Shown here: positions 7,664 through 16,582 of the stretch, in pieces
Layout: every line of letters begins with the position of its first letter
Numbering within the stretch: the stretch's first letter is position 1
Assembly: GCA_023419535.1 (NCBI GenBank)
Contig: JAEZXX010000011.1
Coordinates: 1 to 28,540, forward strand
Direction of reading: 5' to 3'
DNA length: 28,540 bases
DNA from: Pseudomonadota bacterium
Lineage (GTDB): Bacteria > Pseudomonadota > Alphaproteobacteria > Rhizobiales > Rhizobiaceae
Program-made: the position numbers and the translations under genes
Notes under the pieces: model-generated
The model's database searches: none
What the model was told of the DNA's origin: nothing
What the model saw: only the letters and a program-made list of their open reading frames with translations

Positions 7664-9499
7664 TCAGTCGTAGGCGTCGGCGATGTCGCAGATGCGGAAG
7701 GAGACCTTTTCCGCGCCGCGGAAGTGGTCGAGCGACAGATGGCCGGCGACGTGGACGGGGCCTTGGGACGTGCCGAGCAGCAGAGGCTCCAGCGGCGTGC
7801 CGACTGCACGAAAGGCGATGGCCGACAGGGTCGCCCCGTCGGCCGATTTCAAGGTGGCGCGCACATGTCCCGCCTCGCCGATCGGCTGGGCCGACACGAC
7901 GCGATGGCGAGGCAGTGCGATGAGGGGCTGCGCGTGCCCCGAGCCGTAGGGCCCCGCCTGCTCGATCGTGCGGACGAGGTCGCAGGTCAGCCCGCCGGCG
8001 CTCGCCGCGCCGTCGATCGCCCGCTCGCTCGGACGGCGCAGGATCTTCAACTCGGCGTCCGACAGAGACTGCGTGCGCTCGCGAAAATCGGCGAGGCGCT
8101 CGCGCGCGATCGTCAGGCCGGCGGCCATGGCATGCCCGCCGCCCTTCAGGAGGATGCCGTCCTCGACCGCCTTGCGCACGAGAGCGCCGAGGTCGAAGCC
8201 GGGCACCGAGCGGCCTGAACCGCTGCCGCGTCCGTCGCGCCCCCAGGCGATGGCGAAGGCGGGTCGTGCGAAGCGCTCCTTCAGCCGCGCGGCGACGAGG
8301 CCGGCAAGGCCCGGATGCCAGTCGTCGCGCGCGGCGACGAGGACGGGCGGGCCCTCCCCCTCGCCGATCTCGCGGTGCATTTCGGCCTCGGCCTGCGCCA
8401 GCATCGCGCGCTCCATCCCCTGCCGCTCCTCGTTGAGGAGATGCAGTTCGCCCGCGATGGCCTCGGCCTCGCTCTCGTCGTCCAGGGAGAGAAGCCGGGC
8501 CCCGAGCGAGGCGTCGCCGATCCGGCCGCCCGCATTGATGCGCGGCCCGATCAGAAAGCCGAGGTGATAGGCGTCGACCGGACCGGACAGCCGTGCGACC
8601 TTCGCCAGTGCCGCAATGCCGGGATTGCGCCGCATGCGGATCAGCTGCAGCCCCTGGACGACGAGCGCGCGGTTGAAGCCGACGAGCGGAACGACGTCGC
8701 AGACGGTCGCGAGGGCCGCGAGGTCGACGAGGCCGAGAAGGTCGGGAAGCTGCGTCCGCCTGCGTCGGCGCAGCTCCCGCGAGACGGCGGCGAGCGTCAG
8801 GAAGACGACGCCGGCGGCGCACAGATGCCCCTGCCCGGACAGATCGTCCTGCCGGTTCGGGTTCACGATGGCGCGTGCCGGCGGCAGCGAGGCGCCCGGC
8901 TGGTGATGGTCGAGCACCACGACGTCGACGCCCAGGCGCGCCGTCTCCTCCAGCGCGGCGCTTCCCGTGGTGCCGCAGTCGACGGTGAGGATCAGCCTCG
9001 CCCCGCCGGCGACCAGATCGCCCATTGCGGCCGGGTTCGGCCCGTAGCCCTCCGTCAGCCGGTCCGGGATGCGGATCGAGACATCGAGGCCAAGCGCCCG
9101 CAGATAGCGCGCCGCCATGGCCGAGGAGGCCGCGCCGTCGACGTCGTAGTCGCCGAAGATCGCGACGCTCTCGCGCCGCTCGACGGCGTCGGCGATTCGC
9201 GAGGCGGCGCCGTCCATGTCGGTCAGCGACGAGGGGTCGGGCATCAGGTCGCGGATGGTCGGCGTCAGGAAGCGCGAAGCGTCGGCGGCCGGAACGTCGC
9301 GCGCCGCCAGAAGGCGGGCCACGAGGTCGGGCAGGCCGTGGACCTGCGCGATCTGCATCGCCACGGCCTCGCCGCGAGGGGTCAGCGAATGCGTCCAGCG
9401 ATAGCCGAGCGCCGAACGCTCCACGCCGAGGAAGGTCCGCCGCTCGTCGAGGCGCGTTGCCGTGCGGGCCGGCGCGGCCGTCAGGATTCCGACCGCCAC
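7664..9499 (-). CDS. recJ: Single-stranded-DNA-specific exonuclease RecJ
   Basis: RecJ degrades single-stranded DNA 5' to 3' in recombination and mismatch or base-excision repair. The 611-residue product contains the DHH-family metal motifs: DYDVDG (117-122), VDCG (Asp174), and DHH (197-199) in VVVLDHHQPG. The C-terminal DHHA1 region has GGHAMAAG. The start is a GTG at 9499 that overlaps the end of glpX by 19 nt. It was chosen because the residues near 22-35 (TFLGVERSALGYRW) match the usual RecJ N-terminus, which leaves little room for a later start. The ribosome-binding sequence is weak, so translation may be coupled to glpX. It is the last gene of the aminotransferase-hom-glpX-recJ run. Confidence 0.94.
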   Translation of the reverse strand: MAVGILTAAPARTATRLDERRTFLGVERSALGYRWTHSLTPRGEAVAMQIAQVHGLPDLVARLLAARDVPAADASRFLTPTIRDLMPDPSSLTDMDGAASRIADAVERRESVAIFGDYDVDGAASSAMAARYLRALGLDVSIRIPDRLTEGYGPNPAAMGDLVAGGARLILTVDCGTTGSAALEETARLGVDVVVLDHHQPGASLPPARAIVNPNRQDDLSGQGHLCAAGVVFLTLAAVSRELRRRRRTQLPDLLGLVDLAALATVCDVVPLVGFNRALVVQGLQLIRMRRNPGIAALAKVARLSGPVDAYHLGFLIGPRINAGGRIGDASLGARLLSLDDESEAEAIAGELHLLNEERQGMERAMLAQAEAEMHREIGEGEGPPVLVAARDDWHPGLAGLVAARLKERFARPAFAIAWGRDGRGSGSGRSVPGFDLGALVRKAVEDGILLKGGGHAMAAGLTIARERLADFRERTQSLSDAELKILRRPSERAIDGAASAGGLTCDLVRTIEQAGPYGSGHAQPLIALPRHRVVSAQPIGEAGHVRATLKSADGATLSAIAFRAVGTPLEPLLLGTSQGPVHVAGHLSLDHFRGAEKVSFRICDIADAYD

Positions 9500-10458
9500 G
9501 GCTCGAAATGACGGGTGCGGATCTCGCGCACGAGATTCTCGGACGAGTTCATGACCAGCGTGTGCGTCTCGATCCGGTCCCGCCGGAAGCGCACGCCGTC
9601 GAGGAGGCTGCCGCCCGTCACGCCCGTGGCCGCGAAGATGACGTCGCCGCGAACCATGTCGTCCAGCGCGTAGATCCGGTAGGGGTCGGTCACCCCCATG
9701 GCCTCGGCGCGAGCGCGCTTTTCGTTGGTGTTGAGCTGCAGGCGCCCTTCCATCTGGCCGCCTGTGCAGCGAAGGGCGGCGGCCGCGAGCACGCCTTCGG
9801 GCGCCCCGCCGATGCCCATGTAGATGTCGATGCCCGTGCCTTCCGGGTCGCCGGCATGGATGACGCCCGCCACGTCGCCGTCGCCGATGAGTCGGATCGC
9901 GGCCCCGCAGCTGCGGATCTCCTCGATCAGCTTGGCATGGCGGGGCCGGTCGAGGATGCAGGCCGTGATCTCGCCGATCGGGACGCCCTTGGCCCGCGCC
10001 AAAGCCTCGAGATTCTCCGCCGCGCTCTGGCGAAGGCTGACGATCCCCGCCGGATAGCCCGGCCCGATCGCGATCTTCTCCATGTAGACGTCGGGTGCGT
10101 TGAGAAGGCTGCCGGCGGGTGCCAGGGCGACGACGGTCAGGGAATCGGGGAGGTTCTTGGCGCAGACCGTCGAGCCTTCGAGCGGATCGAGCGCGATGTC
10201 GACGACCGGCCCCTCGCGCGTCCCCACCTTCTCTCCGATGAAGAGCATGGGCGCTTCGTCCCGCTCCCCCTCGCCGATGACGATCGTCCCGTCGACGGGC
10301 ATGGTGCCGAGCGCCGAGCGCATGGCGTCCACGGCAGCCTGATCGGCCGCCTTCTCGTCACCGCGCCCGCGAAGCCGGGCGGCCGCGATGGCCGCCGCTT
10401 CCGTCGCGCGGGCGACTTCGCCCGGCAGTCTGCGATCCAAGGATCCGGTGTCCTGCAT
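9481..10458 (-). CDS. glpX: Class II fructose-1,6-bisphosphatase GlpX
   Basis: GlpX hydrolyses fructose 1,6-bisphosphate in gluconeogenesis; some homologues also act on sedoheptulose bisphosphate. The 325-residue product starts at the ATG at 10458. Class II signatures are IGEGERDEAPM (about 61-71), the metal-binding DPLEGST (91-97) and IYMGIGGAPEGVLAAAAL further along. Length is normal. It lies 90 nt after hom and overlaps recJ by 19 nt. Neighbourhood with hom and recJ is a recurrent alphaproteobacterial arrangement and supports GlpX over an inositol monophosphatase-type enzyme. Confidence 0.96.
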   Translation of the reverse strand: MQDTGSLDRRLPGEVARATEAAAIAAARLRGRGDEKAADQAAVDAMRSALGTMPVDGTIVIGEGERDEAPMLFIGEKVGTREGPVVDIALDPLEGSTVCAKNLPDSLTVVALAPAGSLLNAPDVYMEKIAIGPGYPAGIVSLRQSAAENLEALARAKGVPIGEITACILDRPRHAKLIEEIRSCGAAIRLIGDGDVAGVIHAGDPEGTGIDIYMGIGGAPEGVLAAAALRCTGGQMEGRLQLNTNEKRARAEAMGVTDPYRIYALDDMVRGDVIFAATGVTGGSLLDGVRFRRDRIETHTLVMNSSENLVREIRTRHFEPWRSES

Positions 10459-10548
10459 GATATGCGCGCCTCCCGATGGCGCTGTCTTATGACCAGAGAC
10501 GATGTCGGTGCAATGAAACCGTGGCCCGGTCAGGCATGTCGGGCGGGG

Positions 10549-11853
10549 TCAGGCGAGCGTCTCGATCCGGATCATCCGCGGTTCGCCCGAAAGGTGGCCG
10601 TCCCGGGAGACCGCGTCGAGCGCCTTGCGCACCGCCGCTTCCGTCGTCTCGTGCGTGATCAGGACGACGGGGCGCGTCGCGTCGTCCCCCGTCCCGTTCC
10701 GGCGGCGCTGGACGATCGATTCCAGCGAGATCTGGTTCTCGGCCATGCGCCGCGCGATCGAGGCGAAGGCGCCGACCTTGTCCTGCACGGAAAGGCGGAT
10801 GTAGTAGCCGCCCTCGTGCGCGCGCATCCGCGCCCGCCGGTAGGGCGAAAGCCGGCTCGCCTCGACGCCTAGCGCGGGAACGCGGGCGCCCTTCGCGGCG
10901 TCGATCACGTCCGCCAGCACGGCGGAGGCCGTGGCGTCGCCGCCCGCGCCCGGGCCCGCGAGCAGGATCGAGCCGAGGAGGTCGGTGTCGACGGCCACCG
11001 CGTTGGTGACGCCGTCGACCTGCGCGAGGGCGGACGAGGCGGGGATCATCGCGGGATGGACACGCTGCTCGATGCCCGATTCGGTGCGCTGGGCGACCGC
11101 GAGGAGCTTGATGCGGAAGCCGAGCTCGGCGGCCGCGACGATGTCCTCGTTGGAGATCTCGGAGATGCCCTCGATGAAGATCGAATCGAGGTCGATCTCG
11201 CAGCCGAAGGCGAGCGAGGTCAGGATCGCCAGCTTGTGAGCCGCGTCGAAGCCGCCGATGTCGAAGGTCGGATCGGCCTCCGCGTAACCGAGGCGCTGGG
11301 CGTCGGCGAGGCACGCGTCGAAGGCGATTCCCTCCTTCTCCATGCGCGTCAGCATGTAGTTGCAGGTGCCGTTGAGGATGCCGTAGACGCGCCGCGTCTC
11401 GTTGCCCCGCAGAGCCTCGCGCATCGTCTTGATGATCGGGATGCCGCCGGCCACCGCCGCCTCGAAGAGGATCGCGCCACCCTTCTTCTGGGCGAGCTTG
11501 GCGAGCGAGACGCCGTGGTGGGCGAGCAGCGCCTTGTTGGCGGTGACGACGGTGAGGCCGCGGTTGAGCGCGGCCTTCACGGCGTCGAGCGCCTGGCCCT
11601 CGGAGCCGCCGACGAGCTCGACGAAGACGTCGATCTCGGCCTCGGCGGCGAGCTTCACAGGCTCGTCGAACCATTCGAACGCGGCGATGTCGACGCCGCG
11701 GTCCTTGGCGCGGTCGCGCGCCGACACGGCGACGATCTCGATGCCGCGGCCGGCTTTTTCGGCATAGGCGCCCTGTCGGGCGGCGAGGAGGCGCGCCACC
11801 GAGGCACCGACGGTTCCGAGCCCGGCGATGCCGAGCCTCAACGGGCGATCCAT
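10549..11853 (-). CDS. hom: Homoserine dehydrogenase with C-terminal ACT domain
   Basis: Homoserine dehydrogenase reduces aspartate semialdehyde to homoserine, the branch point to threonine and methionine. The 434-residue product starts at the ATG at 11853, with AAGGGG about 7 nt upstream; the open upstream extension lacks family similarity. The nucleotide-binding loop GLGTVG is at 11-16, TANKALLA at about 104-111, and the family signature ADPTFDIGGFDAAHK at about 193-207 includes the catalytic-region lysine. An ACT domain at about 355-432 suggests allosteric feedback, typically by threonine. It is monofunctional, with no aspartokinase domain. It lies 61 nt downstream of the aminotransferase gene. 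Confidence 0.96.
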   Translation of the reverse strand: MDRPLRLGIAGLGTVGASVARLLAARQGAYAEKAGRGIEIVAVSARDRAKDRGVDIAAFEWFDEPVKLAAEAEIDVFVELVGGSEGQALDAVKAALNRGLTVVTANKALLAHHGVSLAKLAQKKGGAILFEAAVAGGIPIIKTMREALRGNETRRVYGILNGTCNYMLTRMEKEGIAFDACLADAQRLGYAEADPTFDIGGFDAAHKLAILTSLAFGCEIDLDSIFIEGISEISNEDIVAAAELGFRIKLLAVAQRTESGIEQRVHPAMIPASSALAQVDGVTNAVAVDTDLLGSILLAGPGAGGDATASAVLADVIDAAKGARVPALGVEASRLSPYRRARMRAHEGGYYIRLSVQDKVGAFASIARRMAENQISLESIVQRRRNGTGDDATRPVVLITHETTEAAVRKALDAVSRDGHLSGEPRMIRIETLA

Positions 11854-11914
11854 GACGAGCCCCTTCAACGGACGAACAGGAACGGCGGCGGACGCCGCCG
11901 GGGATGCGGACGGC

Positions 11915-13126
11915 TCAAGCCCCGAGCGCGGCGACCTTCTGCCTGTCTTCCTGGCCGGAGGCAAGGAACCGCCGGATGTTGCGCGCCGCCTGACGGATGC
12001 GGTGCTCGTTCTCCACCAGCGCGATCCGGACATAGTCGTCACCGTGCTCGCCGAAGCCGATGCCCGGTGCGACGGCGACGTCCGCCTTCTCGATCAGGAG
12101 CTTGGAGAACTCCAGCGAGCCCATGTCGCGATAGGCCTCCGGGATCGGCGCCCAGGCGAACATGGTCGAGGACGGCGGCGGGACCTTCCAGCCGGCCCGG
12201 CCGAAGGAATCGACGAGCACGTCGCGCCGGTGCCGGTAGATGTCGCGCACCTCGGCCACCGGTCCGTCGCCCGCGTTGAGCGCGGCCGTCGCCGCGACCT
12301 GGATGGGCGTGAAGGCGCCGTAGTCCAGATAGGACTTCACCCGCGTCAGGGCCGCGACGAGGCGCGCGTTGCCGACCGCGAAGCCGACCCGCCAGCCGGG
12401 CATGGAGAAGGTCTTCGACATGGAGGTGAACTCCACCGTCACGTCCATCGCGCCCGGAACCTCGAGCACGGACGGCGGCGGAGCGCCGTCGAAATAGATC
12501 TCGGCATAGGCGAGATCCGACAGGATGATGATGTCGTTCGCCTTCGCGAACTTCACGATCTCGGCGTAGAAGTCGAGGCTCGCCTCGTAGGCCGTCGGAT
12601 TCGAGGGATAGTTCAGGATGATGGCGATGGGCTTGGGGATCGAGTGCCTAACGGCCCGGTCCACCGCGCGCAGGAAATCCTCGTCGGGCTTGGCGGGAAT
12701 GGCGCGGATCGTGCCGCCCGTCATCAGGAAGCCGAAGGCGTGGATCGGATAGGTCGGGTTCGGGCACAGCACCACGTCGCCGGGCGCCGTGATGGCCTGC
12801 GCCATGTTGGCGAAGCCTTCCTTGGAGCCCAGCGTCGCGACCACCTGCGTGTCGGGGTCGAGCTTCACGCCGAAGCGGCGGGCGTAGTAGGCGGCCTGCG
12901 CCCGGCGCAGTCCTGGAATGCCCTTCGAGGCCGAATAGCGATGCGTGCGGGGATCGCGGACCGCCTCGCACATCTTGTCGACGACGAATTTGGAGGTCGG
13001 CAGGTCCGGATTGCCCATGCCGAGATCGATGATGTCGACCGAGCGGGCGCGCGCGGCAGCCTTCTTCCTGTTCACCTCCTCGAAGACGTAGGGAGGCAGT
13101 CGGCGAACCTTGTGGAACTCTTCCAT
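11915..13126 (-). CDS. Class I/II PLP aminotransferase, AlaC / LL-DAP aminotransferase-like
   Basis: This is a fold-type I PLP aminotransferase of 403 residues. The start MEEFHKVRRLPPYVF is an ATG at 13126 preceded by GAAGGA. Landmarks are DLGMGNPDLPT, YSASKGIPGLR, ILNYPSNPTA, DLAYAEIYFDG and the PLP-lysine motif SMSKTFSMPGWRVGF with Lys238. Rhizobial homologues beside hom are variously called LL-diaminopimelate aminotransferase, aspartate aminotransferase or AlaC-type alanine transaminase. Sequence alone does not settle the amino-acid substrate, although the position ahead of hom points to the aspartate-family pathway or to alanine/glutamate exchange. No other diaminopimelate gene is nearby. 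Confidence 0.9.
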   Translation of the reverse strand: MEEFHKVRRLPPYVFEEVNRKKAAARARSVDIIDLGMGNPDLPTSKFVVDKMCEAVRDPRTHRYSASKGIPGLRRAQAAYYARRFGVKLDPDTQVVATLGSKEGFANMAQAITAPGDVVLCPNPTYPIHAFGFLMTGGTIRAIPAKPDEDFLRAVDRAVRHSIPKPIAIILNYPSNPTAYEASLDFYAEIVKFAKANDIIILSDLAYAEIYFDGAPPPSVLEVPGAMDVTVEFTSMSKTFSMPGWRVGFAVGNARLVAALTRVKSYLDYGAFTPIQVAATAALNAGDGPVAEVRDIYRHRRDVLVDSFGRAGWKVPPPSSTMFAWAPIPEAYRDMGSLEFSKLLIEKADVAVAPGIGFGEHGDDYVRIALVENEHRIRQAARNIRRFLASGQEDRQKVAALGA

Positions 13127-13198
13127 GGCCAGTGGTCCTTCGCGCGCGGCTCGCCGCCTCTTACGACGCGGCGGGATGCCCCGCAATCGTGGCTGAGG

Positions 13199-13609
13199 TC
13201 AGCGATTCTCGCGCTGGGCCGTGGCGAGCGCACGCAGCTCCTCGACCGACTGCTGGTACTCGCTGGAGCGCGCGGCCGCGGCGCGCTGCGCGGCGAGACC
13301 CTGCAGGTCGGCGACCCCGGCCGCCGTGGGCGCCGTGCCGCGGGTCTCGACGCCCACGTAACGGGCCTGCGTCGCCGCCACCGTCTCCTGGCTCGCCTGC
13401 GGTCCCGCAGCCCGCGGCATGTGGCCGAGCATGGGGAAGCCGCGCGCGTCGACGCGCTGGCCGGACGGCCCGCGCGGCACCTCGACGGCGAAGGCCGGCG
13501 GCAGCACCGGCGTCTCGTCGCGCGGCAGATAGGGCTGGATGCCCTGGCAGCCGGCCAGGACCAGCGCGCCGGCGGCCAGAACCATACCCTTGGAAATCCG
13601 CCGCGCCAT
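13199..13609 (-). CDS. Small predicted lipoprotein, function unknown
   Basis: The 136-residue product begins MARRISKGMV at an ATG with GAGGA upstream and carries a clear lipoprotein signal, with lipobox VLAGC and Cys21. The mature part has a Pro-rich segment (about 28-50) and an Ala/Gln/Glu-rich C-terminal half (about 85-136) that could form helix. No catalytic domain is recognisable. The frame extends another 51 codons upstream, but that part has no signal character. It is divergent from phaC across 190 nt; the two might share a control region, though no promoter there convinced me. Confidence 0.75.
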   Translation of the reverse strand: MARRISKGMVLAAGALVLAGCQGIQPYLPRDETPVLPPAFAVEVPRGPSGQRVDARGFPMLGHMPRAAGPQASQETVAATQARYVGVETRGTAPTAAGVADLQGLAAQRAAAARSSEYQQSVEELRALATAQRENR

Positions 13610-13800
13610 CGCCCGTCCTCGCTGCCTGCCGTCGCGATCCTGTCGCGGGCCCAGTCTAACGCGTCGCGCCACCCGAGGGAATGCGCGCGCGCTCCCTCCT
13701 TGCTGCGGTGCCGCGACGAAATTGACGCCACCGACGGTAGCGGCCGGGGACCTCAACCCCATTCTATGGTTTATGAGACGGAGGTGAGGGAGGAGCGGCG

Positions 13801-15621
13801 ATGAACAAGGCGCATTCGGATCATGAAACCGCGGGCACGACCCGCATCGAGGACTATGCGGTCCGCGATCCGGAAGCCTTCGCGCGCAACATGGCGCATG
13901 TGTTCGAGCAGCTCGGAAAGGCCGCCTCCGCCTGGGTCGAGCCGCGCGAGCGCGGCGACATCCGCGACGAGGGTCCCAGCACCTACGAGGAGATGATCTC
14001 CACCCTCTCGCAGGTGAGCCGCTACTGGATGACGGACCCCGCCCGCGCGATGGAGGCCCAGACCCACCTCTTCGCCGGCTATCTCGACATCTGGAGCCGC
14101 TCCATCCGCAAGATGGCCGGCGAGCCGGTGACCGATCCCACCTCCTCCCGCGACAAGCGCTTCTCCGACGAGGAGTGGAGCCGCAACCTCTTCTTCGACT
14201 TCCTCAAGCAGGTCTACGTGCTGACGTCGCGCTGGGCCGACGATCTGGTCCGGCGCGCCGACGGGCTCGATCCGCACACGCGGCAGAAGGCCGCCTTCTA
14301 CGTCAAGCAGCTCTCCAACGCGGTCTCGCCGTCGAACTTCGTCCTGACCAATCCCGAACTCTACCGCGAGACCATGGCCCAGAACGGCGCCAACCTCGTG
14401 CGGGGCATGACGATGTTCGCCGAGGACATGGCGGCGGGCTCGGGCATGCTGAAGCTGCGCCAGTCGGACGCTCAAGGCTTCGAGGTCGGCAGGAACCTGG
14501 CGGTCACGCCGGGCTCGGTGATCGCGCAGAACGACATCTGCCAGATCATCCAGTACGCTCCGCGCACCGACACGGTGCTGAAGCGCCCGATCCTGATCTC
14601 GCCGCCCTGGATCAACAAGTTCTACATCCTCGACCTCAACGAACAGAAAAGCTTCATCGGCTGGCTGGTGGACCAGGGCCACACGGTCTTCGTCGTCTCG
14701 TGGGTGAACCCCGACGAGCGCCACGCCGACATGGACTGGAAAGACTACATCGAGGGCGGCATCGTCTTCGGGCTCGACACCGTCCGGCAGGCGACCGGAG
14801 AGGACGAGGTCAACGCCATCGGCTATTGCGTCGGGGGCACGCTCCTGTCGGCGGCGCTGGCCTATCTGAAGGCGAAGGGCGACGGGCGCATCCGGTCCGC
14901 GACGCTTCTGACGACGCAGGTCGACTTCGCCCATGCCGGCGACCTCAAGGTCTTCGTCGACGAAAACCAGCTCCAGACGCTGGAGCGCACGATGTCCGAC
15001 AAGGGCTACCTGGAAGGCTCGCACATGGCGACCGCCTTCAACCTCCTGCGATCCTCCGACCTGATCTGGCCCTACTTCATCAACAACTACCTGAAGGGCA
15101 AGGACCCCCTGCCCTTCGACCTCCTCTACTGGAACTCCGACGCGACGCGCATGGCGCGCGCAAACCACCTCTTCTACCTGCGCAACTGCTATCTGGAGAA
15201 CCGTCTGTCGCGCGGGCGCATGGAACTGGGCGGCGTCCGCCTCGATCTCGGGACGGTGGAGATCCCGATCTACAATCTGTGCACGCGCGAGGACCACATC
15301 GCGCCGGCCAAGAGCGTCTACGAAGGTTCGCTCGCCTTCGGTTCGAAGGTCGATCTCGTGATGGCCGGATCGGGTCACATCGCCGGCGTCGTCAACCCGC
15401 CGGACAAGAACAAGTACCAGTACTGGACGGGCCCCGAGCCGGACGAAGGAACGAGCTTCGAGGACTGGACGGCAGCCGCGCAGGAGACGAAGGGCTCGTG
15501 GTGGCCGCACTGGCAGGCCTGGATCGAGCCGAAGTCGGGCGAGCGCGTGCCCGCCCGCAGGCCCGGCGGCGATGCCCTGAAGGAGATCGAGCCGGCCCCC
15601 GGAAGCTACGTGAAGGGCTGA
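13801..15621 (+). CDS. phaC: Class I poly(3-hydroxyalkanoate) synthase PhaC
   Basis: PhaC polymerises (R)-3-hydroxyacyl-CoA into PHA granules. The 606-residue product starts at an ATG behind a strong purine-rich ribosome-binding region (GGAGG twice within 24 nt). The N-terminal domain leads into the alpha/beta-hydrolase catalytic domain with the lipase-like box GYCVGG and nucleophile Cys343. The other triad residues are probably Asp498 (CTREDHIAP) and His526 (GSGHIAGVVNPP). Single-polypeptide length and the C-terminal WWPHWQAW segment fit class I. No phaA, phaB, phaE, phasin or phaR is in the window, so monomer supply and granule proteins are encoded elsewhere. Confidence 0.97.
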   Translation: MNKAHSDHETAGTTRIEDYAVRDPEAFARNMAHVFEQLGKAASAWVEPRERGDIRDEGPSTYEEMISTLSQVSRYWMTDPARAMEAQTHLFAGYLDIWSRSIRKMAGEPVTDPTSSRDKRFSDEEWSRNLFFDFLKQVYVLTSRWADDLVRRADGLDPHTRQKAAFYVKQLSNAVSPSNFVLTNPELYRETMAQNGANLVRGMTMFAEDMAAGSGMLKLRQSDAQGFEVGRNLAVTPGSVIAQNDICQIIQYAPRTDTVLKRPILISPPWINKFYILDLNEQKSFIGWLVDQGHTVFVVSWVNPDERHADMDWKDYIEGGIVFGLDTVRQATGEDEVNAIGYCVGGTLLSAALAYLKAKGDGRIRSATLLTTQVDFAHAGDLKVFVDENQLQTLERTMSDKGYLEGSHMATAFNLLRSSDLIWPYFINNYLKGKDPLPFDLLYWNSDATRMARANHLFYLRNCYLENRLSRGRMELGGVRLDLGTVEIPIYNLCTREDHIAPAKSVYEGSLAFGSKVDLVMAGSGHIAGVVNPPDKNKYQYWTGPEPDEGTSFEDWTAAAQETKGSWWPHWQAWIEPKSGERVPARRPGGDALKEIEPAPGSYVKG

Positions 15622-15742
15622 CCGGACAGGACGGCTCCTGGATCGCGGCACTTGATGACGCGGCCCATCGATGCGACATCGCCAACAACAGGAACCCTCG
15701 CGCACCGCCCGCATGCCGCCAGCGGGCCGATCGAAGTCGTCC

Positions 15743-16582
15743 ATGACCCATTATCTCGTCGCCGAAGAGAACCCCACCCGCAACACGGGCTCCATCCGCC
15801 TGCACGGACCGGAGGGATTTGCGGGCATGCGCCGCGCCGCGCGCCTGACCGCGCAGTGCCTCGACGAACTCGCCGACATGGTGAAGCCCGGCGTGACCAC
15901 GCAGGCGATCGACCGCTTCGTCTTCGACTTCGCCCGAGCGCACGGCGCGGTGCCCGCGACGCTGAACTACAAGGGCTACGACAAGAGCACCTGCACCTCG
16001 ATCAACCATGTCGTCTGCCACGGCATCCCGAACGAGAAGCCCTTGCGCGAGGGCGACATCGTCAACATCGACGTGACGCTCGTCGTCGACGGCTGGCACG
16101 GCGATTCCTCGCGCATGTACCCGGTCGGCAAGCTGAAGCGGGCCGCCGAGCGGCTGTGCGAGATCACCCATCGCTGCCTGATGCTCGGGATCGCCGAGGT
16201 TCGGCCGGGCGGCCATGTCGGCGATATCGGGGCGGCCATCCAGGAATACGCCGAGGGCGAACGCTGCTCGGTCGTGCGCGACTTCTGCGGCCACGGCGTC
16301 GGCAAGCTCTTCCACGACGCGCCGAACATCCTGCACTACGGGCGCCGTGGCGAGGGGCCGGAGATGCGGCCCGGCATGATCTTCACCATCGAGCCGATGA
16401 TCAATCTCGGCCGCGCCCACGTGAAGGTGCTCGGCGACGGCTGGACGGCGGTGACGCGGGACCGGTCGCTTTCGGCCCAGTACGAACACACCGTCGGCGT
16501 GACGGAAACGGGCGTCGAGATCTTCACCGCCTCGCTCCAAGGCCTCGAGATGCCGGGATTCGCGTCCGCCGCCGCCGCATGA
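15743..16582 (+). CDS. map: Type I methionine aminopeptidase Map
   Basis: Map removes the initiator methionine from nascent proteins. The 279-residue product starts at the ATG at 15743 (MTHYLVAEEN), preferred over in-frame ATGs upstream because the preceding residues are Arg/Pro-rich and unlike the family. The pita-bread fold ligands are visible: His93 (CHGIPN), Asp110 (NIDVTL), Asp121 (WHGDSS), His184 (GHGVG), Glu217 (TIEPM) and Glu248 (QYEHT). About 25 N-terminal residues precede the core. The gene follows phaC by 121 nt and overlaps radC as ATGA. Confidence 0.95.
   Translation: MTHYLVAEENPTRNTGSIRLHGPEGFAGMRRAARLTAQCLDELADMVKPGVTTQAIDRFVFDFARAHGAVPATLNYKGYDKSTCTSINHVVCHGIPNEKPLREGDIVNIDVTLVVDGWHGDSSRMYPVGKLKRAAERLCEITHRCLMLGIAEVRPGGHVGDIGAAIQEYAEGERCSVVRDFCGHGVGKLFHDAPNILHYGRRGEGPEMRPGMIFTIEPMINLGRAHVKVLGDGWTAVTRDRSLSAQYEHTVGVTETGVEIFTASLQGLEMPGFASAAAA

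Noticed and set aside
9025..10872. A 615-codon plus-strand open frame opposite recJ, glpX and hom
   Set aside because: Arg/Pro-rich, motif-free and fully covered by three conserved genes on the minus strand.
13171..13184. GCGGG/CCCGC hairpin after the small lipoprotein gene as a terminator
   Set aside because: Only 5 bp, with no U tract; common by chance in this sequence.
13720..13770. TTGACG at 13722 as a phaC -35 element
   Set aside because: No acceptable -10 lies 16-18 nt downstream, and the CTATGG further on lacks a matching -35.
13771..15744. A 657-codon open frame antisense to phaC
   Set aside because: Arg/Val/Asp-rich translation with no family motifs; a by-product of strong GC bias opposite a well-supported gene.
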